A program made the translations under genes and the position numbers. Source: a virus. From it: 43,442 nucleotides of DNA. Below are positions 1 through 8,449 of this stretch, in pieces; within the stretch, counting starts at the first letter, position 1; every line of letters begins with the position of its first letter. The stretch lies in IMG/VR virus record IMGVR_UViG_3300008110_000397, positions 1 to 43,442 of that record; one strand, given 5' to 3'. The notes below the pieces were generated by a model. That model was not told the DNA's origin, did no database searches, and saw only the letters and a program-made list of their open reading frames with translations.

Positions 1-1
1 C

Positions 2-106
2 GTTGATTACAACGCAACCATTGCCCTCCTGATTGAAGCAGTTAAGGAACAACAAGGTCAAATCAACGAACTTAAACTAACCATTGAACAACTTAAAGGA
101 AACTAA
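2..106 (+). CDS. C-terminal end of a tail-fibre-like protein (partial)
   Basis: An open frame enters from the left edge and stops with TAA at 104-106, giving the last 34 residues of a protein. The visible tail reads as a helix with heptad spacing, containing ALLIEAVKEQQ and INELKLTIEQLK. This is the pattern I know from the end of phage tail fibres and tail spikes carrying an intramolecular chaperone domain (Peptidase_S74-like), where it forms a trimeric coiled coil. Only the end is present, so the family assignment is inference. The next gene starts two bases after the stop, and its ribosome binding site AAAGGAAA lies inside this coding end, which implies one transcript. Confidence 0.6.
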   Translation, partial: VDYNATIALLIEAVKEQQGQINELKLTIEQLKGN

Positions 107-107
107 C

Positions 108-554
108 ATGGCAATGACATACCAATGGAAGCTAACAGGACTCAAAAAAGCCAACAGCGAGTCAGCCAAAGATGTAATCATCGGAACCCGATGGGAGCTT
201 ACTGGCACGGACGAAGATGGCATTTCTGGAACTTTTAGCGGTGCGACTCCGTTTAAACTAGAGAATGTAGAGCTTCATAACTTTGTGCCATATGCCAATT
301 TAGACCAAGACACGGTGATTGGATGGATTCAGGCCGAAGTGGTCGGTGAATACAAAGACCGTGTGGAGGATGCCATCCAGCGTCAAATTGACGCCTCAAA
401 ATCTCAGGTCAAGGATGTTCAGGCCAATGAATTTCCGTGGATTGGGCATATTCATGTCCCTGTGCGTCCATACTCATTTGGGCCGAGCGAAGAAGAGCCT
501 GTTGCCCCATCGGAAGAGCCTGCTCCTCCGGTCGTTGACTCCGAACAACCTTAA
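108..554 (+). CDS. Small tail-fibre-associated protein, copy 1 (unknown function)
   Basis: This gene encodes 148 residues. I chose ATG at 108 over the in-frame TTG at 84 because AAAGGAAA lies at proper spacing and the upstream gene ends at 106. Residues 1-105 form a compact domain (TYQWKLTGLKK, GTDEDGISGTFSGATPF, VIGWIQAEVV, ending near EFPWIG). It resembles a small domain I recall in marine and freshwater phage genomes as an unnamed family (DUF7936-like; from memory). The last 25 residues are a Pro/Glu-rich tail (PSEEPAPPVVDSEQP) repeated almost exactly in the next gene. It lies between a tail fibre and a Gly-rich adhesin, so a virion or fibre-tip role is likely but not shown. Confidence 0.75.
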   Translation: MAMTYQWKLTGLKKANSESAKDVIIGTRWELTGTDEDGISGTFSGATPFKLENVELHNFVPYANLDQDTVIGWIQAEVVGEYKDRVEDAIQRQIDASKSQVKDVQANEFPWIGHIHVPVRPYSFGPSEEEPVAPSEEPAPPVVDSEQP

Positions 555-561
555 TAGGAAG
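512..561. repeat. 50-bp direct repeat, copy 1 (partner at 887-936)
   Basis: The end of the first small gene (Glu-Pro tail, stop codon and the following TAGGAAG ribosome binding site) is repeated with few differences at 887-936, exactly 375 bp downstream. This suggests that the two genes arose by tandem duplication of a gene together with its intergenic spacer. Confidence 0.85.
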
Positions 562-566
562 CTAAC

Positions 567-929
567 ATGACTATTGCATACAACTGGACTATCACCCAAA
601 CCGACTACATCACCGCAGACGGATACATCACGACCGCCCACTGGACCGCAAACGCAGTCGATGGTGACTACACCGCATCCATCTACTCTACCTGCTCATG
701 GGCTGAAGGTACGCCAACCATTCCATACGCTGATGTCACTCAGGCCGAAGTGCTTGAATGGTGCTGGGATTCTGGTGTTGACAAAGATGCTACGGAAGCC
801 GCGCTTGCTCAGAACATTGCGAACCAAAAGAACCCGCCTGTATCTCAAGGTCTGCCGTGGGCGGCTCCTGCTGAAGCCTCTGATGTGGAAGAGCCTGCTC
901 CTCCGGTCGCTGACCCCGAACAGCCGTAA
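567..929 (+). CDS. Small tail-fibre-associated protein, copy 2 (paralogue of the preceding gene)
   Basis: This gene encodes 120 residues starting at ATG 567 behind TAATAGGAAG. It shares the general order of the preceding protein: a start of the form T-x-W, a Thr-rich first half, an AEVLEWCWD segment matching the IGWIQAEVV segment of copy 1, a short LPW motif, and a nearly identical Pro/Glu-rich tail ending ADPEQP. It is shorter than its neighbour, and the middle has diverged strongly. The gene is part of the fibre/adhesin block. No enzymatic motif is visible. A structural or chaperone role at the fibre tip is inferred from position only. Confidence 0.75.
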   Translation: MTIAYNWTITQTDYITADGYITTAHWTANAVDGDYTASIYSTCSWAEGTPTIPYADVTQAEVLEWCWDSGVDKDATEAALAQNIANQKNPPVSQGLPWAAPAEASDVEEPAPPVADPEQP

Positions 930-936
930 TAGGAAG
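887..936. repeat. 50-bp direct repeat, copy 2 (partner at 512-561)
   Basis: This is the second copy of the gene-end plus ribosome-binding-site module described at 512-561. It covers the Pro/Glu-rich C-terminal codons, the stop codon and TAATAGGAAG. Confidence 0.85.
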
Positions 937-941
937 TCAAA

Positions 942-1703
942 ATGCCACTTCCCGCATCAGGAACTATTACCCTCGCCCAAATCCAGACGGAATTTGGCGG
1001 CTCTAACCCTATTGGGATAAATGAGTATTACCGTGGCGGTGGCTTAGTACCAAATACGACAGCTAACATTAACATTCCCACATCAGGAACTATTAGCTTG
1101 TCAAACTTTTACGGAGGGACTGCTTTCACCCCAGTCACTCGCACCTACACCACGGGTAGCGGAACCGACACTGTTCCAACCGGTGCTACTCAGGTTGTCA
1201 TTGAGGTTACGGCAGGCGGCGGTGGCGGTAGTCTTGGTTCAGCCACCAACGGTGGCGCTGGTGGCGGTGGCGGTGGGTACGCCATAAAAACAATCGCTGT
1301 AACCGGCGGCAACACGCTGTCGTATGCGGTCGGAGCGGCAGGTGCGCTCAGGACTGGCTCTGCTGGAGCAGGAAACCCCGGAAGCTCATCCACGGTCAGT
1401 GGAACGGTTTCCGGAGGAAGCGTTAGCATATCCTCTACGGGCGGCGGTGGTGGTGGCGGTTCTGGAATAGGTGGTGCCGGTGGCGGCGCGTCTGGCGGTG
1501 ACACCAACACGGCTGGCAATCCGGGCGAAAACAGAGATGGAACTCTTTCTGGTAATGGTGGCGATTCTGCGCTTGCTACCGGTGGTGTGGCTCCTAGCGG
1601 CACGGGCGATGTTCCGGGCGCTGGCGGCGCTGGCGGAAACCTGACAAATGATATTGACAGCGGTGCTGGTGGAAGAGGCGAAATTGTACTTGCATATACC
1701 TAA
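942..1703 (+). CDS. Glycine-rich tail adhesin / fibre-tip protein
   Basis: The protein has 253 residues. The first 65 contain two related segments, PASGTITLAQIQTEFGG and PTSGTISLSNFYGG, a motif I know from the start of phage tip proteins. From about residue 85 the sequence is dominated by poly-Gly runs separated by short Ser/Thr/Ala stretches (for example GAGGGGGGYA and GGGGGGGSGIGG), ending GGRGEIVLAY. Such glycine-rich sandwiches resemble T4-type gp38 adhesins and the 'glycine-rich domain' of many marine phages, which bind outer-membrane receptors and vary rapidly. Function is inferred from composition and from position next to a tail fibre. The start ATG 942 follows TAATAGGAAG. The opposite strand has a long Pro-rich open frame, which is a composition artefact. 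Confidence 0.75.
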   Translation: MPLPASGTITLAQIQTEFGGSNPIGINEYYRGGGLVPNTTANINIPTSGTISLSNFYGGTAFTPVTRTYTTGSGTDTVPTGATQVVIEVTAGGGGGSLGSATNGGAGGGGGGYAIKTIAVTGGNTLSYAVGAAGALRTGSAGAGNPGSSSTVSGTVSGGSVSISSTGGGGGGGSGIGGAGGGASGGDTNTAGNPGENRDGTLSGNGGDSALATGGVAPSGTGDVPGAGGAGGNLTNDIDSGAGGRGEIVLAYT

Positions 1704-1769
1704 GAAATACCTAAGAAATTGTTTTTAAGCTGACAACTTTATTTTTTACCAATTATAAGGACAGGCAAG

Positions 1770-1994
1770 ATGTCGTCTCAGATGACCCCACAGGAAGTAC
1801 AAACCCGCTTAAACGCCCACGAAGACATTTGTGCTGTGCGTTATGAGGGCATTGAAAAACAAATGACGGGCGTCAACGCTCGCCTGAAAAGAATCGAGTC
1901 TATGTATTTAAAGATTGGCGGAGGGCTTATTGTTACCTTGATTGCCGGGTACGCCTATCTGATTGATACCATAAAACAGCTTCTAGGAGGCTAA
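1770..1994 (+). CDS. Small membrane protein with coiled coil (lysis-associated candidate)
   Basis: This gene encodes 74 residues. Residues 8-45 are a charged amphipathic helix (QTRLNAHEDICAVRYEGIEK, then NARLKRIESM), and residues 48-66 form one hydrophobic segment (IGGGLIVTLIAGYAYLI). A soluble coiled coil followed by one membrane helix resembles hemolysin XhlA-like or accessory holin proteins. It ends one base before the start of the holin gene, whose ribosome binding site TAGGAGG lies in its last codons, so the two are translationally linked. The ribosome binding site of this gene is AAGGACAG. The lysis role is inferred from neighbours. Confidence 0.7.
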   Translation: MSSQMTPQEVQTRLNAHEDICAVRYEGIEKQMTGVNARLKRIESMYLKIGGGLIVTLIAGYAYLIDTIKQLLGG

Positions 1995-1995
1995 T

Positions 1996-2541
1996 ATGGC
2001 AATTCCAGCAGTTCTCTCCGCCATCCTTAAACCACTTCTTGGCAATGGTTTAAACCTTGTTGGCAACGCCGTTCTTGCTAAAGGCAAGGACTGGGTAGAG
2101 CAGAAGTTGGGTGTCGAGCTAAAACCTGACATGACTTCTGACGAAATCATTCGTCTTAAACAGGCTGAAATGGAGCATGAAGAAGAGCTTTTGAAGCTCA
2201 AGCTGGAGTCCGATAAGCTCGGCCTGCAACAACTGGAAATGTATCTTGGTGATGTGGACAGCGCACGCGACCGTGAAAGCTCGATTGCCACCTCAAAAGA
2301 TGCACCAATTTTGAACAAAATTGTGACTCCTGTGCTGGCTTTAACCGTTATTGGTCTGACTTTCATCTTGTTTGCCATTGTTATGTTTGACAAATCCCCT
2401 GTCGAACCCAGCCGTAAAGACATACTTGTCTATGTCCTCGGCGCGTTGACCGCGATTGCCACCCAAGTCACTGCTTATTACTTCGGTAGCTCATCTGGTA
2501 GCAAGGACAAGGCTGAAGAACTCAAGAGGCTGATGAAATGA
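1996..2541 (+). CDS. Holin of the 3TM / GTA-type family
   Basis: The protein has 181 residues. A weakly hydrophobic start (AIPAVLSAILKPLLGNGLNL) is followed by a long charged helix (residues 50-95, rich in E, K and L) and then two strong membrane helices, about residues 104-132 (IVTPVLALTVIGLTFILFA) and 141-160 (VYVLGALTAIATQVTAYYF). A Gly/Ser turn and a Lys-rich tail end it. This matches the layout of the 3TM holin family first named from gene transfer agents (PF11351, from memory). Holins form the membrane lesion that releases endolysin at the end of infection. Its stop overlaps the endolysin start by ATGA, and the previous small membrane protein is one base upstream, giving a compact lysis cassette. 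Confidence 0.8.
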   Translation: MAIPAVLSAILKPLLGNGLNLVGNAVLAKGKDWVEQKLGVELKPDMTSDEIIRLKQAEMEHEEELLKLKLESDKLGLQQLEMYLGDVDSARDRESSIATSKDAPILNKIVTPVLALTVIGLTFILFAIVMFDKSPVEPSRKDILVYVLGALTAIATQVTAYYFGSSSGSKDKAEELKRLMK

Positions 2542-2915
2542 GCGCCGTTGACAGCCAAGCCGAATTCCTCCTTCACGCCGCTACTTTGATTCTCAAAGCC
2601 ACTGAGATGGGCTTTGTGGTCACGGGTGGCGAGCTGGCCCGCACACCTGAACAACAGCAGATTTACATTAAGACCGGGCGTAGCCGGACAATGAACAGTC
2701 TGCACCTTCAGCGCCGGGCAATCGATTTAAACTTCTTTAAAGACGGCAAATTGACTTACGACAAGAACACTCTGGCTCCCCTTGGTCTTTTTTGGGAATC
2801 CCTGCACCCGCTCAATTCTTGGGGTGGAAACGGCATAAAACTCGTTGATACTCCTCATTTCTCCCGTGGCGACACAAAGCCCGAATGGCGGAGAGTTTCG
2901 GATGCCACTAAGTAA
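2538..2915 (+). CDS. Endolysin, M15-family L-Ala-D-Glu type peptidase
   Basis: The protein has 125 residues, typical for M15C endolysins. The zinc-binding signature SxHxxxxAxD is present as SLHLQRRAID (residues 54-63; His56 and Asp63 as ligands), and the third histidine lies in DTPHFSRG (His107). The start of the domain, FVVTGGELARTPEQQQIY, also fits the family, whose members cut the peptide stem of peptidoglycan. There is no signal peptide, so it should need the holin encoded just upstream; the genes overlap by ATGA. The following structural gene starts inside its last codons. Confidence 0.92.
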   Translation: MSAVDSQAEFLLHAATLILKATEMGFVVTGGELARTPEQQQIYIKTGRSRTMNSLHLQRRAIDLNFFKDGKLTYDKNTLAPLGLFWESLHPLNSWGGNGIKLVDTPHFSRGDTKPEWRRVSDATK

Positions 2916-5193
2916 ACTTGAGTTTAAACCCGGTATTAACCGGGAAATCACCACCTACGCAAACGAAGGTGGCTATTACGCTGGCGATAAAATCCGGTTC
3001 CGATGGGGTATGCCTCAGAAAATCGGCGGCTGGCAGAACATTACCACCAGTACAAATACCTATGAGGGTGTTTCCCGAATCCTTTGGGACTATACAACGA
3101 GTTTAAACCAACAGTTAATGGGCGTTGGAACCAACCAAAAGGTCTATGTTGAGTCTGGCGGCGTTTATAACGACATCACTCCGATAGCCTCGTCCCTCAC
3201 TCTGGGAACCAATCCGTTCACAACTACCAGCGGAAGCCTGTTGGTTGCTGTCTCTGCAACGGCGCATGGCACCGCCCTCAATACCTATGTTAGCTTCAGT
3301 AGCGCAACAGCGGTCGGCGGTTTGACCATAGATGGCTCTTATGAAGTGGTCGATATTCCAGACGCCAACCATTACGGGATAGTGGCGTCAAGCGTTGCTA
3401 CATCAACAGCAACCGGTGGCGGCTCAACAGTCCGGGCAATCTATGACATAAACGCAGGCACGGCCAGCTATGGCAACGGCCTTGGCTGGGGTGGCCCTCC
3501 GTGGAGCCTTGGTACTTGGGGTTCGTCAGTGGCCGTTGGTTTGCCAATGCGGATATGGTCGATGTTTAACTATGGCAATGACCTTATATTTGCCGAGAGG
3601 GAAGGCGAAATATTCTTTTGGGAACTTGATTCCACGAACTGGGAAAAAGCTGTTACGCTTCAATCCAAAGCCAATGACACAACTAAGTCAACGACCTTTG
3701 CGACATTTGCCTCTGGTTCCACAACCATTGTGGTGTCAGATGCCAGCTTCATAAGCACTGGCTCCGTAATCGCTGGTAGCGGAATCCCCTCTGGAGCCTA
3801 TGTCACCACATCATGGACCGGCGGACAGTCTTTAACTTTATCTAGCGCCACGACCAGCTCAGGAACGCTAACATCCGTTACAGCAAGCTATGCTGGACGA
3901 CATGTTCCGAACGATGTCTTTATGGTGATTGATTCCCCGGTCAATAATTTCGTTATTGCCCTTGGCTCCAACCCATATAATCCATCTAACTTTACTGAGC
4001 CGTTTAACCCAATGCTGGTGCGCTGGACCGACCAAGATAGCGCTTATGAGTGGGTACCCCAGATTACCAACCAGTCTGGCGAGGTTCCCCTATCTCATGG
4101 TTCATACATTGTTACAGGCGTTAGCACCCGTCAGGAAATTGTCGTTTTCACCAATACAGCCGTGTATTCAATGCAGTACCTTGGGCCACCATTTGTATGG
4201 GGCTTAACCTTACTTGACCAAGACATTAGCATTTCTTCCCAAAATGCCTGCACCTCTATCAATAATGTTGTGTATTGGATGGGAACTGACAAGTTCTTTG
4301 TGTATTCCGGTCGTGTTGAAACGCTTCCATGCTCAGTTCGAGAGTATGTGTTTAGTGACATAAACAAAGACCAGTTTACGCAAGTAATGTGTGGAAGCAA
4401 CGAGGGTTTTAATGAGGTCTGGTGGTTCTATCCATCTTCCGGAAGCCTGCTAAACGACCGCTATGTTATCTTCAATTATGTAGAAAATGTCTGGTATTAC
4501 GGGAACTTGAATCGCTCGGCATGGTCTGAGCATTCGACCCGTGGCTATCCATTGCTGTCATTCAGCGTTCAAAACTCTTACTTGTCATCAAGCATCCTGT
4601 CAACAGATACTTCTATCACTCTGTTGGATGCGTCATCGTATCCTTCTTCTGGCGAAATCCAGATTGATTCTGAAATTATCTATTACGGTTCCTCAAGCAA
4701 CAATATCCTTAGCGACTGCATTCGTGGTTACAAAGGAACTATTGCGGCTTCGCATATCGCTTATTCGTCTGCAACATTTAATGTCCCGAATCAGGTCATG
4801 TTCCATGAATTCGGATGTGATGACAATTCGACAGGTGTTTCACAGCCTATTGATGCCTATATCGAAAGCTCTGACTTTGATATTGGAGACGGTCACAATA
4901 TGGGCTTCGTCTGGCGCATCATCCCAGACATGAAGTTTGTTGGTTCAACTGGTAGCAGTCCGTCAGTGACTCTGACGGTCAAACCGCGACAGAATTCTGG
5001 TTCAAATTACACCACTGGCGACAGTCCCACTGTCACCCGGACTGCTACCATTCCTATTGAGCAATACACCGGCCAAGTTTACACGCGCATCCGTGGCCGT
5101 CAGATGTCGTTCCGCGTCTCCTCAGACGGCCTTGGCTCGTCATGGCAGATGGGTGCGATGCGTATTGACATTCGCCCGGATGGACGCCGATGA
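2902..5193 (+). CDS. Large tail protein, nozzle/hub-like
   Basis: The gene encodes 763 residues from ATG 2902; a longer frame from 2845 would add residues overlapping the endolysin end. The start LSKLEFKPGINREITTYANE, then GGYYAGDKIRFRWGMPQKIGGW, is a strongly conserved opening I recall from podovirus tail proteins annotated as stabilisation or tail nozzle proteins. The rest is beta-rich with Ser/Thr/Gly repeats (SSATTSSGTLTS, SSTTSSGS-like stretches), consistent with beta-propeller or beta-sandwich architecture. It overlaps the endolysin by 14 bp and the next gene by ATGA. Exact position in the tail is inferred. No enzymatic motif is seen. Confidence 0.75.
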   Translation: MPLSKLEFKPGINREITTYANEGGYYAGDKIRFRWGMPQKIGGWQNITTSTNTYEGVSRILWDYTTSLNQQLMGVGTNQKVYVESGGVYNDITPIASSLTLGTNPFTTTSGSLLVAVSATAHGTALNTYVSFSSATAVGGLTIDGSYEVVDIPDANHYGIVASSVATSTATGGGSTVRAIYDINAGTASYGNGLGWGGPPWSLGTWGSSVAVGLPMRIWSMFNYGNDLIFAEREGEIFFWELDSTNWEKAVTLQSKANDTTKSTTFATFASGSTTIVVSDASFISTGSVIAGSGIPSGAYVTTSWTGGQSLTLSSATTSSGTLTSVTASYAGRHVPNDVFMVIDSPVNNFVIALGSNPYNPSNFTEPFNPMLVRWTDQDSAYEWVPQITNQSGEVPLSHGSYIVTGVSTRQEIVVFTNTAVYSMQYLGPPFVWGLTLLDQDISISSQNACTSINNVVYWMGTDKFFVYSGRVETLPCSVREYVFSDINKDQFTQVMCGSNEGFNEVWWFYPSSGSLLNDRYVIFNYVENVWYYGNLNRSAWSEHSTRGYPLLSFSVQNSYLSSSILSTDTSITLLDASSYPSSGEIQIDSEIIYYGSSSNNILSDCIRGYKGTIAASHIAYSSATFNVPNQVMFHEFGCDDNSTGVSQPIDAYIESSDFDIGDGHNMGFVWRIIPDMKFVGSTGSSPSVTLTVKPRQNSGSNYTTGDSPTVTRTATIPIEQYTGQVYTRIRGRQMSFRVSSDGLGSSWQMGAMRIDIRPDGRR

Positions 5194-5786
5194 GCGTTAT
5201 TCGCGGCATTGTTCCTCCAAACCTCCCGAACGCCCCACGGGAGTACGAGCAACGGTATCAAGACCAGTTTGGCAATACGCTGAAGCTGTTCTTTAACACC
5301 ATTGCCTCGGAAATTAACGCACCGGTAGGTCACGCATCATACTACGACACAACGACTCAAACCAACCCGGTGGCCGATGCTGTCAACCTATTCACATACG
5401 ACTCTGTTGTCAGTGAGTTCCAGATACGCAGGGGTTCTCCGACATCCAGTATATTCATTGGTGCTACTGGCCTGTATAACATCCAGTTCTCGGTCCAGCT
5501 CGACAAAACCGGCGGTGGCGCTTCAGATGTGTATATTTGGCCCCGTGTAAACGGACAGAATGTGCCATATTCGGCAACCAAAATTGTCATTGACGGCCCA
5601 AACAACGAAATTGTCGCGGCATGGAATTTTTTGCTTGACATCAAGGCAGGCGAATATTTTGAACTGGCATGGCAGTCTCCTGACACCGCTGTCGTCATTC
5701 TGGCGGCACCGGAGTCTGGGAACATCCCCGCCATCCCCTCAATCATTTTGACCATGACCTATGTTTCACGCATTGAGTCGCAATGA
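5190..5786 (+). CDS. Virion fibre-like protein with jelly-roll type C-terminus
   Basis: The protein has 198 residues. Residues 1-45 form a helix with RGIVPPNLPNAPREYEQRYQ, a start typical of short phage attachment or oligomerisation segments. From about residue 70 the sequence alternates beta strands of the C1q/TNF jelly-roll kind (GLYNIQFSVQLDKTGGGASD, VYIWPRVNGQNVPYSATKI, AGEYFELAWQSPDTAVVIL). Such modules occur in head or tail fibre tips and bind surface glycans. The start ATG overlaps the stop of the large tail gene (ATGA). The family is judged from strand pattern only, so the fold call is tentative. Confidence 0.7.
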   Translation: MSVIRGIVPPNLPNAPREYEQRYQDQFGNTLKLFFNTIASEINAPVGHASYYDTTTQTNPVADAVNLFTYDSVVSEFQIRRGSPTSSIFIGATGLYNIQFSVQLDKTGGGASDVYIWPRVNGQNVPYSATKIVIDGPNNEIVAAWNFLLDIKAGEYFELAWQSPDTAVVILAAPESGNIPAIPSIILTMTYVSRIESQ

Positions 5787-5885
5787 TATGAGTACAAATG
5801 ACATGATAGCAAGTGCAATTACTACCCCATTGATATTTAAACGGGCTTCATTCACAATAAACTAACCGCAACCATAGGAGTTGCT

Positions 5886-8018
5886 ATGAACAATCCGCCG
5901 TTAAAACATGTTGCCGACCAATTGTCCAAACACGGACGATATGGCGATACTATGCTTGTCCACATGAATCCGATTGAGGTGGCGGGCATTGCATCTCTCG
6001 TTCCCGGCGGAAAGCTCACTATCAATCCCGTTACCGGTCAACCGGAAGCATTTCTGTTTCTTGCTCCTCTTATCGGTTCAATGCTTGGCTCTGCCGCCGC
6101 AGGCGCAGGCTTGCTTGGAGGACTCGGTACGCTTGCTGGTAGCGCTATTGGCTCTGGTCTTGCAACGACACTTGCAACGGGTGACTTAGAACAAGGTCTT
6201 ATCTCTGGTATCACAGGCTTCGGTCTGGGTTCCGCGATGCAAGGTCTTGGTGCCGCCGCTGGTGCCGCTGGCGATGTTGCCGCCGCCACTGGAACTGCCG
6301 CGCCTACTGCCGCCGCCGCAATTCCTAATGCCACCGCTGAAGCCGCAAAAATTGCCGCTGAAAAAGCCGCCGCCGATGCCGCCGCCCAAGGCATACAGGG
6401 CGGAATGCTACCTCAAGCAACAGATACTGCTGTAGCTAACTATGCCGGAACTGGCGCTACCAATGCGCAGATTGGAAACTTTCAGCAAGGCGTAACCCCA
6501 AGCATTGTGAATCCTGAAGCCGCAAAAGGAATTATGAGCCTTAATGCGCCTCAGAATGTCGTCAATGCAAAGCCGACTTTTACTGAAGGACTCATGGCTC
6601 CATTTAAAGAACCGGGCCAGTTTATAAAAAATCTTACCAAGCCGGAATCGTTCCTCCCGATGTATATCGGCGAAGGAACCAATGCCGGTATCCGCGCTCA
6701 GAAAGCGATGGAAGAAAGCAATTTAAACTTCAAGCGCGAGCAAGAGAAAGAAGGCTCGATGGCACGCGAAGGCATCCTCCGTGCGCTGGAGCGCGTCCGT
6801 ACTGACTACGGCATGTTTGCTGGCGGTCAAGTGGACTATGCTGAAGGTGGCTCTATCGCATCGATTATTAAGAAAGGCGCTTCAAAAGATGTACAGCCTG
6901 ATTACGGTGCGTATGTCAATGAACTGTACGGCAAGTACGGCAGTCCGTCTGGCATCCAGTCCAGTCTGCGTGGCACGGTAGTGAATACCCCTCCGGCCTT
7001 TGACTACAACGCCCTGTATAGCGGTGGCTCTGGCTATGCGCCGGGCGTCTCGCCTGAGTTCATGTTCTTTGGACAAGCCGCGCCGAGTACCGGCGGTGGC
7101 ACTGGCGTAGTGACTCCTCCAATTAGCGGAGGCGGTGGCACATCTCCCGGAGTCGGTGGTGGTAGTGCAGGCGTCAATATTGCTGATATTATCGGCAGTA
7201 TTGGTTCTGGACCGACTGGCGGAGATTTTTCTGGTGGAAATTTTACCAGACCAATTGATGCTGGCGGATATTTTGGAACTGCCCCAAGCATTCAATCGCC
7301 AGACAGCGGTGGTGGATTAAGTGGCTCAGTTGGCCCATCATACGATTATTTTAACGCTCAGCCAAGTTCAAATACGACATCAGGAAGAGATATTGGAAGC
7401 ATCATTCCCGGTGGCAGTTCATTTGATAATCCCTATCGCCCAACCAATCCATTTGCCCAGACAGACATTCAATCTTTTATTGACAGCCTTTCTCCGAGTG
7501 AAGACGAATACTGGCGGGAAGAACTTGCAAAGATGCCAGACCGTCAATTTGCTGAAGGTGGCATGGTTGACCCTGTTGACCCGGCTGTCGAGGCCACTGT
7601 CAATCCATTCCAAGGCGAATACGACAATTTGGTGCAAAGCACCATCTCGGCCATTAAAGGCGAAATCGAAAACCCGGAACCCATCATCAACAAGTTTGTC
7701 GAAGAATATGGCCCAGAGGCTTTCATGCAACTGCGTGAACAAGTCTTGCAGGGCGTCCAGCCGGGCGCTCAAACGCAGGGTCTGGTCGATGGCCCCGGCG
7801 GTGGCATGGATGACATGGTGCAAGGCTCCATCTCCGATGGCCGTCCGGTCGCGGTCTCTCCCGGTGAGTACATCATCCCGGCAGATGTCGTCTCGGCGGC
7901 TGGCGATGGCAATACCGGCGGTGGCGCACAGTTCTTTGATGACCTGATTGAATCCATCCGGGTCAGCAAGAATGGTACTCCGGAACAGCCGAAACCGATG
8001 AAGGAACTGATGGGATGA
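5886..8018 (+). CDS. Internal virion / DNA-ejection candidate protein
   Basis: The gene encodes 710 residues with a good ribosome binding site (ATAGGAGTTGCT). Residues 1-55 are a soluble head. Residues 57-110 are glycine/alanine-rich and hydrophobic (FLFLAPLIGSMLGSAAAGAG), the kind of stretch that inserts in membranes, followed by an Ala-rich helix near 130-175 (AEAAKIAEKAAADAAAQ-like). Later come the phage-typical motifs FAGGQVDYAEGGSIAS and FAEGGMVD, and a Gly-rich linker region (about 380-470). Proteins of this make-up directly upstream of other Gln/Ala-rich virion proteins are usually ejected with the DNA. That role is inference. The stop overlaps the next start (ATGA). Confidence 0.65.
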   Translation: MNNPPLKHVADQLSKHGRYGDTMLVHMNPIEVAGIASLVPGGKLTINPVTGQPEAFLFLAPLIGSMLGSAAAGAGLLGGLGTLAGSAIGSGLATTLATGDLEQGLISGITGFGLGSAMQGLGAAAGAAGDVAAATGTAAPTAAAAIPNATAEAAKIAAEKAAADAAAQGIQGGMLPQATDTAVANYAGTGATNAQIGNFQQGVTPSIVNPEAAKGIMSLNAPQNVVNAKPTFTEGLMAPFKEPGQFIKNLTKPESFLPMYIGEGTNAGIRAQKAMEESNLNFKREQEKEGSMAREGILRALERVRTDYGMFAGGQVDYAEGGSIASIIKKGASKDVQPDYGAYVNELYGKYGSPSGIQSSLRGTVVNTPPAFDYNALYSGGSGYAPGVSPEFMFFGQAAPSTGGGTGVVTPPISGGGGTSPGVGGGSAGVNIADIIGSIGSGPTGGDFSGGNFTRPIDAGGYFGTAPSIQSPDSGGGLSGSVGPSYDYFNAQPSSNTTSGRDIGSIIPGGSSFDNPYRPTNPFAQTDIQSFIDSLSPSEDEYWREELAKMPDRQFAEGGMVDPVDPAVEATVNPFQGEYDNLVQSTISAIKGEIENPEPIINKFVEEYGPEAFMQLREQVLQGVQPGAQTQGLVDGPGGGMDDMVQGSISDGRPVAVSPGEYIIPADVVSAAGDGNTGGGAQFFDDLIESIRVSKNGTPEQPKPMKELMG

Positions 8019-8449
8019 GCGAAGAGCAGGCAACTGTTGCTCTCGTTCCCCCGCTCCACATTCAGATGGTGTGGGAGCAAGTTGAAGGACTGCTTGCTCC
8101 TGCTGTTGAGAGGTCTAATGGTCGATGGACTATGGGCCACCTCTACAGTAATCTGGTCGCAGGCCAGAAGCACCTCTGGGTTGTTTTTGATGAAACCAAG
8201 TCAATCAATTGCGTTGCCGTCACAAGCGTTGTTGACTACCCCGCCAAGAAGATGCTCTCTGTGGAGTTTCTGGGTGGGAAAGATATAGAAGAGTGGGTAT
8301 TTAAACTTCTTGAAGTCCTCAATCGATTTGCTGGGGACGCAGGATGCGGCGGGATAGAAGCTACCGCTCGATTTGGCTTCTGGAAATGGCTTGAGAAAGA
8401 CGGATTCGACAAAGCCTACACCGTATTTGAGAAGAGGTTTAAGCCATGA
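8015..8449 (+). CDS. GNAT-fold-like small virion-associated protein
   Basis: The protein has 144 residues. The order of elements, an N-terminal helix (VWEQVEGLLAPAVERS), a strand pair (HLWVVFDE, INCVAVTSVVDYPAKKMLSV), a helix (IEEWVFKLLEVLNRFAGDAG) and a closing strand (GIEATARFGFWKWLEKDGFD), matches GNAT-type acetyltransferase folds common among podovirus internal virion proteins (T7 gp13 is the familiar relative in kind). The acetyl-CoA loop (Q/R-x-x-G-x-G/A) is not evident, so catalysis is doubtful. It is coupled by ATGA overlaps to the genes on both sides, so it is probably made together with the ejection proteins. Confidence 0.6.
   Translation: MSEEQATVALVPPLHIQMVWEQVEGLLAPAVERSNGRWTMGHLYSNLVAGQKHLWVVFDETKSINCVAVTSVVDYPAKKMLSVEFLGGKDIEEWVFKLLEVLNRFAGDAGCGGIEATARFGFWKWLEKDGFDKAYTVFEKRFKP

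Noticed and set aside
1190-1603. 137-residue Pro-rich open frame on the minus strand
   Set aside because: It is the complement of Gly-rich codons of the adhesin gene.
1730-1759. Promoter-like CTGACA-18-TATAAG before the lysis genes
   Set aside because: Its start point would fall about four bases before the start codon and leave out the ribosome binding site.
5788-5865. 25-codon frame between the fibre and ejection genes
   Set aside because: Very short, with no ribosome binding site; the gap is more likely a leader.
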